Shown: positions 36,401 to 46,327, numbered from the stretch's first letter. The stretch is 64,000 nucleotides of DNA from Mimachlamys varia (GCA_947623455.1 OX392545.1:23361501-23425500); one strand, 5' to 3'. Made by a program: numbers and translations. Notes: generated by a model not told the origin, from the letters alone.

Positions 36401-39400
36401 CCTGTGACCTTGAATGAAGGTCAAGGTCATTTGTTTGAACAAACTTGGTACCCCTTCATCCCAGCATAACACAGGCCCAATATCAGGTCTCTGGGCCTTT
36501 TGGTTATTCAGAAGAAGTCGTTCAAAGATTTTGACCTTTTTGGCCCCTGTGACCTTGAATGAAGGTCAAGGTCATTTGTTTGAACAAACTTGGTAGCCCT
36601 TTATCTCAGCATAACACAGGACCAATATCAGGTCTCTGGGCCTTTTGGTTATTCAGAAGAAGTTGTTTAAAAAGATTTTGACCTTTTTGGCCCCTGTGAC
36701 CTTGAATGAAGGTCAAGGTCATTTGTTTGAACAAACTTGGTAGCCCTTTATCCCAGCATGCCACAGGCCCAATATCAGGTCTCTGGGCCTTTTGGTTATT
36801 CAAAAGAAGTCGTTCAAAGATTTTGACCTTTTTGGCCCCTGTGACCTTGAAAGTAGGTCAAGGTCATTGATATGAGGTAACTTTGTAGCACTCCATTCCA
36901 GGTACCTACTGGCCAAATATGATCACCCTTGGCCTTTTGGTTAGTGAGGAGAAGATTGTCAAACGTTTTTTTACATATCTGACCCCTGTGACCTTGAAAG
37001 TTAGTCAAGGTCATTGATATGAGGAAACTTTGTAGCACTCTTTCCCAGATACCTACTGGCCAAATATGATCACCCATGGCCTATTGGTTAGTGAGGAAAA
37101 GATTGTCAAACGCTTTTTTACATATTTGACCCCCGTGACCTTGAAAGTTAGTCAAGGTCATCGATATGAGGAAACTTTGTAGCACTCTATCCCAGGTGCC
37201 TACTGGCCAAATATCATTACCCTAGACCTTTTGGTTACTGAGAAGAAGATTGTTAAAGGTTTTTACATATTTGACCCCTGTGACCTTGAAAACAGGTCAA
37301 GGTCATTGAAATGAGGAAACTTTGTAGCACTCAATCCCAGGTGCCTACTGGCCAAATATCAGCACCTAGAGCCTTTTGGTTACTAAGAAGAAGATTGTTA
37401 AAGGAAAAGTTTACGGACGGCGGACGGCGGACGACGACGGACGAAGAATGATGGCAATAGGTCATCTTGACCCTTCGGGTCAGATGACCTAAAAACCGGA
37501 GTGTAATCTAAATAAACTGCGAAGCAGTTTATGACGAGAGTGCACTTCTTTTAATCGATGGACTCTTTTCTTTTACAAATTAATACGCTGCTGCATCAGC
37601 AAATCAAAAGTGATGTTATAAACAGTGACGTAAATTTTTACGTTATGGGCTGATAACATAATTTTTTAAAGCAATGAAAAAGCTTGTTTTGTGGAAATAG
37701 CTGTCTTTTTTAAACACATGAAATATCACATTTGTTGTGTGTTCTAGTCCCGTTGGAGATGGCGGTGTTTGTGAGGGAACATCTAAATTACTGGTACAGT
37801 GTGAAGGCGTACTACCTAGCTAAAACTATGGCCGATTTGCCGTTCCAGGTAAGGATCTACAGCAACGAGTTGTAAAACTATTTATAATTCAATAGTGCTT
37901 AAATCCCGGAACAGATGGATTTTCATGTCTTTGTATAATAGAGCACTTCATAATGTAGAATTAAACTCTTTCATAGTTTTACCTCATGTAGTATGCTGTG
38001 TTTCCCCTAAGAGCCGGCCGCCGGCCAAATTGACCGTCTACGATGACGAAATGGCCGGCTACAAAATGAAGAATTAAAAATAAAATGTGTTGTTTTGTAA
38101 TTCCCGATATGTGTAAGATTGTTATAAAATCCCAAATCTAGAAATGAAAGTAGCACTGATGAATGTAAAAAACAATTCCCTATGGCATAATTCCCTCTCA
38201 TTTCGGAAGTCCCACGGAAGTGTTTGCAAGACCCGGGCGTCATTAAAACGCTTGCAGTGTACATGTGCATTAGACAAAATGAAAAAACAGAAAACCCTGA
38301 CAGGGTTCTTTAATATACCTGGCAGAAAACGCAAGACAGGCAATAATGTGTTGCAAAATCATTAACCCTTCCTTGTTTGTATTCTATTGACAATTGTTGA
38401 GCTTATAATGAGCTGCGGATGACAAACTGTCTTTTTGCATGTGTTGAGTTGTTGTCCCCTCTATGCATGTGTTGATCATTTGTTATCGGTGAAGTTGTAG
38501 GCAATCTGCTCCATTTGTTATCTAATTAGTCATCAAGTAATGGTTCCGACCGCCTCTGGTTTTTAGACCCTACTCAAACAGTTGTATGACTTTAAAAAAA
38601 GTAATTTGACCCTGCTTCAGTGCTATATTTTTTCTTCCATTAATAGACTTTCCAACTGGGTTGATTATGTTGCTAATGCAATTTTAATAGACTTTTTTGC
38701 CATATTATATGAAACTTAAATAGAATCTTTGAAATAGAGTACTTGTAGAACTTTGGATTGAAGTTTCTTTGCTACTTTGAAACATTTGTTTTTGGTATGA
38801 AAGCAAAATTATAAGAATTATCATTAGTCTCTCCTGTGAAAATAAAAAAAGTATTGTTTGAAAAGATGGAGACCAAATACACATTCTTTTTTTTTTTATC
38901 AAATCCCGAAATTTTTTTAACCTGCTGAGACAGTTCTGTGATCTGATGGAAAACCTGATGGAAGATAATCGCAAGTCTTGTTACACTCCAAAATGCTCAC
39001 ACAAAATGTACCTTCACAGTTACAAAAAATAGCTAATGTGATGTATGTTCTATAAGTATAAGTGAAAATACAAGTATCACTGTATGTTTTGACATGAAAA
39101 TTGTTGTTTATTATGATAAGTCAGAGGCTAAAAGTCTGTGTAAAAAGGGTATTTTGAGACCATTTCAATGTCTTTTACAATTGCTGAAATGCATTTTTGG
39201 CCGGGGGCTTCGCCAACCCTCTGACAAGGGCGCTGCCCTTCACCCGCCAGGGGCTGAACCCCCTGGACCTCTGCTTCCTACTTTTGGAATTTGGCCTCCT
39301 ACAATTATTTTTAGGGAACACACTGAGTGTGTATATCAAAATTCCTTTCTTCGGATAATTTTCATCATTGTGTAAAGCATAATATATGTTTGAGCTTCAG

Positions 39401-42400
39401 TACAGATAAGCAGATGATTGTCACACTTGTGTAAAGTATTACAGTATAACTTGTCTAAACCGGCCCCTGTCTAATCGGAATCCCTGTCTTTTCTGGCCTT
39501 ACAGTTCACTCTCAATATTTCCCTCTGAACTTGTATCAAACCTCTACAAACTAGACACCTGTGTAAACTGGCCAAACATTTGATCCTAATGACATCTGGT
39601 TTTAGACAAGTTGCACTGTACATGGTATCTGGTAATATTCCTAATACAGATAACATTCCTACTTTTGTATAGTAACATATATTTGAATTCATTTGCAGAT
39701 AATTTTCTCGCTTGTATATATGTTTTACCTGTATATATGTTTGAATTCGTTTACAGATAATTTTCCCATCTGTGAATAGTAATATATGTTTGAATTTGTT
39801 TGCAGATAATTTTCTCGCTTGTGTATAGTATTACATGTAAATGTTTGAATTCGTTTACAGATAATTTTCTCGCTTGTGTATAGTATTACATGTAAATGTT
39901 TGAATTCGTTCACAGATAATTTTCCCTCTTGTGTATAGTATTACATGTAAATGTTTGAATTCATTCACAGATAATTTTCCCACTTGTGTATAGTATTACA
40001 TGTAAATGTTTAAATTCGTTCACAGATAATTTTCCCTCTTGTGTATGGAAGTATAGTGTATTGGATGACATCACAACCTAACGACTTTACGCGGTTTGTG
40101 ATGTTCCTGACGTTAGCCACACAGACCTCGCTTGTTGCCCAGTCTCTAGGCTTACTGATAGGGGCGGCAACATCCTTACAGGTGAGTGTCTGATAAACAG
40201 TCCTAGCCAGGTGTCACCGTGTCAATGTGTGTGTTTGGTAGGCGAGTGTCCAATAAACAGTTCTTACCAGGTGTCACCGTATCAATGTGTGTGTTTGGTA
40301 TGTGAGTGTCCAATAACCAGTCCTAACCAGGTGTCACTGTATCAATGTGTGTGTTTGGTATGTGAGTGTCCAATAAACAGTCCTAGCCAGGTGTCACCGT
40401 ATCAATGTGTGTGTTTGGTAGGCCAGTGTCCTAAAAATAGTCCTAGCCAGGTGTCACCTTATCAATGAGTGTGATTGGTAGGCCAGTGTCTGATAAACAG
40501 TCCTAGCCAGGTGTCACAGTATCAATGTGTGTTTGGTAGTCGAGTGTCTGATAAACAGTCCTAGCCAGGTGTCACCGTATCAATGAGAGTTTGGTAGGCG
40601 AGTGTCCGAAAAATAGTCTTAGCCAAGTGTCACTGTATCAATGTGTGTGTTTGGTAGGCGAGTGTCTGATAAACAGTCCTAGCCAGGTGTCACCGTATCA
40701 ATGTGTGTGTTTGGTAGGCCAGTGTCCTAAAAATAGTCCTAGCCAGGTGTCACCGTATCAATGAGTGTGATTGGTAGGCCAGTGTCTGATAAACAGTCCT
40801 AGCCAGGTGTCACTGTATCAATGTGTGTTTGGTAGTCGAGTGTCTGATAAACAGTCCTAGCCAGGTGTCACCGTATCAATGTGTGTGTTTGGTAGGCAAG
40901 TGTCCGATAAACAGTCCTAACCAGGTGTCACCGTATCAATGTGTGTGTTTGGTAGGCCAGTGTCTGATAAACAGTCCTAGCCAGGTGTCACCATATCAAT
41001 GTGTGTGTTTGGTAGGTGAGTGTCCCATAAACAGTCCTAGCCAGGTGTCACCGTATCAATGTGTGTGTTTGGTAGGTGAGTGTCCCATAAACAGTCCTAA
41101 CCAGGTGTCACTGTATCAATGTGTGTGTTTGGTATGTGAGTGTCCAATAAACAGTCCTAGCCAGGTGTCACCGTATCAATGTGTGTGTTTGGTAGGCGAG
41201 TGTCCTAAAAATAGTCCTAGCCAGGTGTCACCTTATCAATGAGTGTGATTGGTAGGCCAGTGTCTGATAAACAGTCCTAGCCAGGTGTCACAGTATCAAT
41301 GTGTGTTTGGTAGTCGAGTGTCTGATAAACAGTCCTAGCCAGGTGTCACCGTATCAATGTGTGTGTTTGGTAGGCGAGTGTCCGATAAACAGTCCTAACC
41401 AGGTGTCACTGTATCAATGTGTGTGTTTGGTAGGTGAGTGTCCGATTAACAGTCCTATCCAGGTGTCACTGTATCAATGTGTGTGTTTGGTATGTGAGTG
41501 TCCGATTAACAGTCCTAGCCAGGTGTCACCGTATCACTGTGTGTGTTTGGTAGGCGAGTATCTGGTAAACAGTCCTAGCCTGGTGTCACCATATCAATGT
41601 GTGTGTTTGGTAGGCGAGTGTCTGATAAACAGTCCTAGCCAGGTGTCACCGTATCAATGTGTGTGTTTGGTAGGCGAGTGTCTGATAAACAGTCCTAGCC
41701 AGGTGTCACCGTATCAATGTGTGTGTTTGGTAAGCGAGTGTCTGATAAACAGTCCTAGACATGTGTCACCATATCAATGTGTGTGTTTGGTAGGCGAGTG
41801 TCTGATAAACAGTCCTAGCCAGGTGTCACCATATCAATGTGTGTGTTTGGTAGGCGAGTGTCTGATAAACAGTCCTAGCCAGGTGTCACCGTATCAATGT
41901 GTGTTTGGTAGGCGAGTGTCCCATAAACAGTCCAAGCCAGGTGTCAATGTATCAATGTGTGTGTTTGGTAGGCGAGTGTCTGATAAACAGTCCTAACCAG
42001 GTGTCAACGTATCAATGTGTGTGTTTGGTAGGTGAGTGTTCAATAAACAGTCCTAGCCAGGTGTCACCGTATCAATGTATCCGTTTGGTAGGCGAGTGTC
42101 CCATAAACAGTCCAAGCCAGGTGTCAATGTATCAATGTCTGTTGTATAGACTGGTAGTTTAGCATAGAATTGTTGCTGGGTAATATTATGTTTACATTAT
42201 ATTACCCAGCAACAATTCTACACCAATAATTGTGTTCCAAATGATCATTTTGCTTATCTATTTAAGTTCAGTAACACAATAAAACTTTTTTTATATTTCG
42301 GGACACATGAAGGTTATTTCTACAATACAAAGATGTAGCAATGTTTGAATCCAAATTAAACATGCTTCGTTGGATATTTTCAAAATTTCATTTAAGTTAA

Positions 42401-43172
42401 ATTTACTTTTGTTTTGAATATTTGAAAAAAAAATGCATCACAGTTAATGTAATCTCTGATGTATGATAACAGTGCTGAAGTATTGATCGTTGTTTAGGTG
42501 GCAGTATTCCTGGGACCAGTCACAGCGATACCTATCCTGCTATTTAGCGGTTTCTTTGTCAACTTTGAGACCATACCCGCCTATCTACAATGGTTGTCCT
42601 ATGTATCGTATATACGGTAAGTAAACCGGACAAACTCTCTACAGCTAAGCTTCATCGCAAACAATTTTTGATAATAAACAAATACTGATGATTTTAATTT
42701 CTCATTTTTTTCTGTAGCTCTATGTTAACTTGAAAGTGTATATTGTTATCGTTTGGTTGTAATAGTGGCAAAAGTGGCAGATAGAGCAAATAATGTAGAT
42801 GTTCTCCTGTCCTAAGATAGAGTGAGGTTTCACTAGCATAGACAATAGCATAATCTACCTACCTTCTTTTAACTATTTCCAGGATTGTGATTGGCTGTTG
42901 GGTTTATCAGAATTATCAAATTTAATCTATCGTCATTCCATTGCAGATTTTCATTTGAGGGTGTGCTACAGGCTATTTATGGTAACGACCGAGAGTCGCT
43001 GGACTGTGACAAACAGCGCTGTATGTTTAACAAGCCCGATATGATCCTGAAGGAGATGGATGTAGAGGGAGCCAAGTTCTACGTGGACTTTATAGTTCTG
43101 TGTGTTTTCTTCATCATCCTCCGCGTCGGCTGCTATTTCGTACTGAGATGGCGAGTAAAGGCCCAGAGATAA
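18494..43172 (+). CDS. ABCG1: ABCG1/ABCG4-type ABC half-transporter
   Basis: Thirteen coding exons, all GT-AG: 18494-18713, 24590-24707, 25901-26090, 26363-26508, 27015-27138, 27971-28085, 28722-29047, 30519-30617, 31770-31938, 37748-37848, 40026-40181, 42498-42616, 42947-43172. Their sum is 2109 nt, an unbroken 702 codons plus stop. Domain order is the reverse ABCG layout, nucleotide-binding domain first: Walker A GPSGAGKS (96-103), signature LSGGQ (197-201), Walker B IMFFDE (D221, E222), H-loop His254 (CTIHQPS), then six membrane segments from exon 8 on ([86 protein letters not shown]). Close to vertebrate ABCG1 (678 aa) and ABCG4, which move sterols to lipoproteins as dimers at plasma membrane or endosomes. 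Exon 7 encodes a variable charged linker. The introns are unusually rich in minisatellites at splice sites. The start ATG 18494 was chosen for its Kozak context; the frame opens with a TTG upstream. Confidence 0.96.
18815..18833 (+). repeat. Poly-G tract (19 G)
   Basis: Run of 19 G in ABCG intron 1, about 100 bp after the first donor. Could form G-quadruplex structure in the pre-mRNA. Confidence 0.9.
19083..19131. mobile_element. Solo terminal fragment of the CCGAAGGG MITE family
   Basis: GCCGTCCCAGTATTTAGCGG followed by GTCAGAACTCTTCAGACT matches the right end of the MITEs at 5419-5744 and 5791-6271. Only one end is left. Confidence 0.6.
19258..19345 (+). mobile_element. Degenerate tRNA-derived SINE head
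   Basis: GTCGGAGTGGTTAAGTCATC (A-box-like) and GGGTCAAGGGTTCAAGGCCT (B-box-like) at tRNA spacing. In ABCG intron 1. Cloverleaf imperfect, so not called as a tRNA. Confidence 0.5.
21413..21471. repeat. Perfect inverted repeat, 24-bp stem
   Basis: ATAAGGCACAAGTTATACAA followed by GCCC, a loop of about 11 nt, and the exact reverse complement. It abuts the SINE that starts at 21472. In ABCG intron 1. Confidence 0.9.
21472..21671 (+). mobile_element. tRNA-derived SINE (second copy)
   Basis: Same family as 10475-10680: GGTTGTGAGTTCGAATCTCA, GTTGCCAGGTACTG, CTGGCACGTCCTTAAATGAC and tail AATAAACCAAACC. Confidence 0.85.
22131..22440. repeat. Dispersed 310-bp repeat (partner at 47084-47464)
   Basis: Shares GTTCAGTCATGTCATA, GGCCATGTCATAAAAATGGT, AATATGTCACTCGCCTAAAG and TGTAAGATCCTC in the same order with 47084-47464. 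This copy lacks a CRE-bearing stretch found in the other. No ORF. Confidence 0.8.
23251..23328. repeat. Perfect 29-bp inverted repeat (pre-miRNA-sized hairpin)
   Basis: Left arm 23251-23279 (contains GAGTGCAAAAGCCAGGCTCT), loop 23280-23299 (20 nt), right arm 23300-23328 the exact reverse complement. In ABCG intron 1, sense orientation. No bulges, which is more typical of a young palindrome or fold-back element than of an animal miRNA, so no ncRNA call is made. Confidence 0.9.
23415..23700 (+). mobile_element. tRNA-derived SINE, different family
   Basis: Head at 23418-23490: GGATTGGTCGAGTGGTTAAC, then GGCCGGGGTTCGATCCCTGT, a good A box and B box at tRNA spacing. The body with CCAACAACCCAGGTGGAGTA follows without a cloverleaf. 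Right end unclear. A minus-strand frame over it is incidental. Confidence 0.7.
23932..24271. mobile_element. MITE with about 75-bp terminal inverted repeats
   Basis: Left GTTCCATAAACTTCTTTCTG... with AAGATCTGAGGACATCC and GTTCAGATGACCTTT. Right end is the inverted copy: AAAGGTCATCTGAACGTGAC ... AAGTTTACAGAAC. Relatives occur at 50285-50720 and 61317-61950. In ABCG intron 1. Confidence 0.88.
24938..25128. mobile_element. Tigger/pogo-like MITE
   Basis: Ends CAGTGGACCCGCGATAGTTC and GGATTATTGAGGGTTCACTG form the CAGTGRACCC termini known from pogo/Tigger elements, and both sides are flanked by TA (24936-24937 and 25129-25130), the expected target duplication. 191 bp, no transposase. In ABCG intron 2. 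Confidence 0.85.
26742..26920. mobile_element. MITE with about 40-bp terminal inverted repeats
   Basis: Left TTATTAAAATGCAGATCCTT ATTCTCACTCTGTTACA, right TGTAACAGAGTGAGAATAAG then ATCTGCAGTTTAATCAGA. The same left end recurs near 61300. In ABCG intron 4. Confidence 0.82.
27250..27970 (+). repeat. Tandem array of partial copies of ABCG exon 6
   Basis: Eight units of about 93-96 bp, each copying the first about 80 nt of exon 6 (words such as GGAACCATACAGAATGTCAT and CCATACTTCCGGTC) plus the upstream TTTTATGTTGTAG acceptor tract. Units with and without a 7-nt GTAGTT-type segment alternate, giving a 186-188-bp dimer pattern. Acceptor AGs are retained at 27500, 27596 and 27784 as well as at the real site 27970. 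No unit has the exon 6 donor. Ends at the true exon. Confidence 0.93.
29181..29561. mobile_element. MITE with CTGTATAG termini
   Basis: Left CTGTATAGAGGGAAATTTTA, right TAAATTTTCCTGCTATACAG, inverted; subterminal CGCCAGATT and GGCGATTA also inverted. In ABCG intron 7. The rest of intron 7 shows no gene; 30130-30210 has a GCCGGTTGCCGGC fragment related to 37998-38070. Confidence 0.72.
30427..30526 (+). repeat. Two-copy duplication of the exon 8 acceptor region
   Basis: GGATTGTATGATATGTATAT followed by GC(T/C)GAT(G/A)TGTTATAGG occurs twice, 57 bp apart. The second copy ends in the real exon 8 acceptor (after 30518); the first leaves a decoy AG at 30461. Confidence 0.88.
31126..31332. repeat. 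51-bp minisatellite, four copies
   Basis: Unit contains ATTAAGCGACATTTAAAACT and GATAAATGATTATTAATTTG; four nearly identical units in ABCG intron 8. Because 51 is a multiple of 3, one minus-strand frame stays open; not a gene. Confidence 0.93.
31975..32490. repeat. Head-to-head minisatellite (inverted tandem arrays)
   Basis: Four to five units of about 53 bp on one strand (CTCTACACCCCTGGAATCAT ... CACTCACCTAC) up to about 32205. Then five units of the same sequence in the opposite orientation (GTAGGTGAGTGTAACCCC ... GATTCCAGGGGTGTAGAG). Starts about 40 bp after the exon 9 donor. Confidence 0.9.
32666..37492 (+). mobile_element. Pearl/HINE-like tandem-repeat element, subfamily 2, about 30 monomers
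   Basis: 5' end ACAAG, palindrome AGGCCC-AAC-GGGCCT, arm GGTCATCTGAC. About 380 bp of single-copy sequence follows. Then about 30 monomers of 145-147 bp from about 33050, each with TGACCTTGAATGAA, TCAAGGTCATT, CAGCATGCCACAGGCCCAAT and CAGAAGAAGT. Then a GGACGGCGGACGACGACGGA tract and a terminal hairpin (GGTCATCTTGACCC, GGGTCAGATGACC) ending CTAA. Monomers at 36850-37380 are more diverged. A six-monomer block of 872 bp is duplicated (34267-35138 and 35139-36010). It fills most of ABCG intron 9. The 60-codon frames repeated in each monomer are not genes. Confidence 0.82.
37985..38370 (+). repeat. Decayed repeat with small ORF
   Basis: Contains AGAGCCGGCCGCCGGCC and a short frame from 38144 whose end reads [19 protein letters not shown], a Q--L--FF (PIP-box-like) motif often seen at the start of transposase-derived proteins (remembered pattern). 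A related GCCGGTTGCCGGC word is in intron 7 (30130-30210). In ABCG intron 10; no splice support. 38370-39445 shows no gene; 39195-39275 is a GC-rich stretch with small hairpins. Confidence 0.4.
39445..39620. mobile_element. Short MITE (partner of 6305-6470)
   Basis: Left ACAGTATAACTTGTCTAAACC, right GGTTTTAGACAAGTTGCACTG, inverted; interior shares CTAATCGGAATCCCTGTCT and GACACCTGTGTAAA with the copy in PCBD intron 1. Confidence 0.75.
39665..40025 (+). repeat. Tandem copies of the ABCG exon 11 acceptor
   Basis: Six upstream units of mostly 55 bp, each with TTGAATTCGTTYACAG followed by the first about 22 nt of exon 11 (ATAATTTTCCCTCTTGTGTA or variants). Decoy acceptors fall before 39699, 39757, 39806, 39861, 39916 and 39971; the real exon starts at 40026. 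Confidence 0.93.
40182..42150 (+). repeat. 60-bp minisatellite starting at the exon 11 donor
   Basis: About 33 units of 60 bp (some 58), first unit beginning exactly with the intron 11 donor GTGAGTGTCTGATAAACAGT. Units contain CCTAGCCAGGTGTCACC and GTATCAATGTGTGTGTTTGG. Some copies keep TAGGTGAGTGTC, a donor-like word (for example near 41014, 41074 and 41434). The 20-codon period leaves long open frames (up to 231 codons); retention of intron 11 itself would hit TGA after three codons. Confidence 0.95.
42165..42220. repeat. Perfect inverted repeat, 22-bp stem
   Basis: TAGAATTGTTGCTGGGTAAT AT, a 12-nt loop, then the exact reverse complement. In ABCG intron 11 just after the 60-bp array. Confidence 0.9.
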
Positions 43173-44217
43173 ACATCTAGTCGACACGGAGGAAACCGTC
43201 AGCTTTATTAACATCAGAGGAAAGTTTCTTCTCCTTCCTCAGCAGATTAGACATTTCACAAAATGAAAAACATTTTTATTTTCGCTCAGGATAGATCTTG
43301 ACAAATTAACTAGATATGAGGAGTCCTTTCTTGCCATTAGAATTTGGAAAAATAAGAATTATCAATGCAAGTAAATGAAATGCTGTAACAATGTTGTAAT
43401 AGTCATTAGGTGCAAGTGATTACTGGATACAAATAAGATTACTTAATACATGTACATGTTGACAGGGTTAGGTTTCGTCACTCCCACAACCACTATAGAA
43501 GGGACAGTTCTTGCTCTTATGTGAGAATTTGATGGATTTTATGAGATTACTGAAATTTCTAAGAGATTTTTCTATATAAAGAAACACTATTTTGAAATTT
43601 TAATGAGATTTTCAGGAGCAATATGGGTAAAAATCCCCAAAGTGATCCCTGCTATAGGTTTTCTCACTCCTGACTCGGTTGATAAACCTGCCCAAAGTTT
43701 ATCACCAAAAATGTTCGTTCAGCAGGAAATATGTATAACTACGATATACAATTATAGCCTTTTGATGAGGTTGATACATGGTTTTATCGACCTGAGAAAA
43801 AAATATTGACCAAGGACAAATAATTTTGATTATCCATGAGTGTGTCACACCATTGATATTTTTTTTATTGGTCAATCTTCTGCTTATTACTAAAGATAAT
43901 GCGTATGATGTTTTAGGTTGTTTTGTAATGCGATGTTGTAGGACATCCTGTTCCATTACGATATCTTAGTTCAGGGTGATAAGTTTCTTTTTCATAATCT
44001 GGATTAATGTACTAGAAACACGGTTTTCTAGAAGTAATATCCAAGTGTTGTGAGGGAAATTGATCCCCAAATTTTGATGGTTGATTATTAACATATATCT
44101 AAATTTCATAGATAAATTTTCAAAATGTTAAAGACTCTTTTAGGGGATCTCTATACACCAAAGAGCACCATCGTTGGATGTGAAAACAATTTCAACTGCT
44201 TCAGGACAAATAACATT

Positions 44218-44303
44218 TAACTCATTCACCCCTGAAGACACATTTGAACTCTTCCAATTTAATGTTTGGAATAGTCCATTATGAAACTTCAGGGGTGAAT
44301 GAG
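44218..44303. mobile_element. Fold-back MITE of the CACCCCTGAAG family
   Basis: TTAACTCATTCACCCCTGAA at the left, CTTCAGGGGTGAATGAG at the right, AACTCTTCCAATTTAATG between. 86 bp. The best-preserved member in the window. Confidence 0.88.
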
Positions 44304-45473
44304 GAAGAATTACATTTAAGATTTTCTAAATTTTATAAATAAACAGATATTACAGAAGTAACCATGACAATTTAATGAAATTTTGTAAACCAGGTATGAG
44401 CTGTTCCAGAAAAATATGGATTTTATTTGTGACCACCAACACCCACAGTAATTTTCCTTGGGACCACTCGACAAATGTTATTATATTTCACCCCACCTCC
44501 AAAATCAAATCTTAATTACCACCCATATATATATACATCTATCTACCATAGCCTTGCTAACAGCTCTCAGCAGGATGATATGGACCAAATGTTTGGTATG
44601 AATAGATGTTTTAGCTAATTAGTACAAATTACATTTAAGATAGTGGGACCAAACAGATGGCTTGATTCGCACATCATCGCTTTATTTAGAGTGTTTTGAT
44701 CAGGAATTTTACCGTTGTCTGACTCTTTCTTTTCGAATTGTTTTTTTTTTTTTTTAATTTGTTTAAAAAAAACAACAACATTGATTTGGGTTAAATAAGG
44801 ATCCACTTCTTTAAGGGAAAGGGCCAAATTTTGCACCATATCATAAAATGTAGCCCTACTCCTCCTCCCCTCCCCCAACCCTCCCCCAACACTGTAGTGC
44901 TAGAACAGAAATGTAATCTTCAAAACGGATTAATTACCTAATCTTGTAAAACGTTATATACTGGATAAAGATTTTGGGGAGTGTGTCAAAAATCTCGTGA
45001 GTAAAAGTATTCTTGTTTACAGATTGTGGACCTTGGTTTGTTAGATACAGTGTGTTTACGTATCCATGTTTAAGGTGCTAAGTCTTTCATTCAGACAGGC
45101 CTTGTTGATTTGTTATGATATTTATCTAGATACATGCCATTTTAAACACTACTTTGACAATGTTATGTACTTTGATTATTCTAGCTGATCTACAATAAAC
45201 CTAGCTCTGTGGACACATATTTTTTATATTTAATATATATATATCATAATTAAAATTTTAAAATTTTTAAGTCCTACGAGGTACAATGAAGAAGCTGACT
45301 TTGAGGAATAACATTTTCTGGAACTCACTATTAGTAGATAATTTGTTTAGCCTTTTGTAAACTGGTAGAGTATGTACAGGAGATTTTAGTGGAGTTGAAT
45401 AGGTAAGATTTCAATAGTCATTAAAATTTGCAATATCTAAACGTAATTCAGTAGGCAAGATTTAACAGTCATT

Positions 45474-45605
45474 AAAGTTGGCAAGATTTTCATTGAGTCA
45501 TTAAATTTAGCAAGATTTTAATAGCCGTTAAAATTGGCAAGATTTTAATAGACGTTAAAATTGGCAAGATTTTAATAGATGTTAAAATTGGCAAGATTTT
45601 AATGG
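45474..45605 (+). repeat. 27-bp tandem repeat
   Basis: About five units of GGCAAGATTTTAATAGACGT TAAAATT with small changes. Confidence 0.85.
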
Positions 45606-46327
45606 GGTAGTCAAATAGGCAAGATTTGCCTAGTCTAACTACACACCATCTGTACAAAGATTTGAAAAAAATCCTTCACAAATAAAAACAAAATGATGTA
45701 ACAGCATTACAATTTCCTACATGTACTTGAATTGTTATGAATTTCACTTCAGAACATGAAGAATTTGTCAAAAAGAAATTAGTATTTGATTCTCATTGTT
45801 ATCTGCACAAAGAATACTCTGAACTTCCATTGTCATGATAATGTAGTCAGCGATTGATTTTTTAAAACTTTGTAAATGTTTCAGTTAAATTATATAATCG
45901 TGTTTTTATGATTCATATTGCACTGTAAATATTTCTTATAACTTGTTTCATAGCAAAAAATTCTTCAATCATTGTTCAATTTCGACATCACTTTAACAAT
46001 TGAATGGCATATGGAATCACGTGTAAGATTATGAGATTTATTTTTGTACTCTTTGGTGCCATCATACGATGTCACTGTACAAAATCCTTTAACACAGTTT
46101 CAATCAGACAGCATTTCTACTGTGCGAATCAGATTTTTTTTCAAAATTTTTCCATTTTACTTTTATCAAAACTAAAGAAGAGAATGAAAATTTGAAAATG
46201 AGAGAATTTCTCTGGACAAAATCATTATAAAAATGTTTGTGTATATAAAGACATTATGTATGTTGCCAAACCTTAAAAACGGTGTTTGTTTGTAGCTGTT
46301 GGTACCTGTGTCTCTATGGTGATACAT

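Noticed and set aside
33324..36803. About 20 open frames of about 60 codons on both strands, nearly identical, starting [12 protein letters not shown]
   Set aside because: They are the same stretch of a 145-bp non-coding tandem monomer; the frame rotates between monomers and always stops at the same place.
39195..39275. GC-rich stretch with consecutive small hairpins (GGGGGCTTCGCC, AGGGCGCTGCCCT)
   Set aside because: Striking composition but short, with no second copy or function visible here; could be a fragment of a longer repeat.
40211..42162. Long frames (85 to 231 codons) of a repeated Cys-rich 20-residue unit
   Set aside because: They follow only from a 60-bp period divisible by 3 in an intronic minisatellite, start without good ATG context, and lack any domain.
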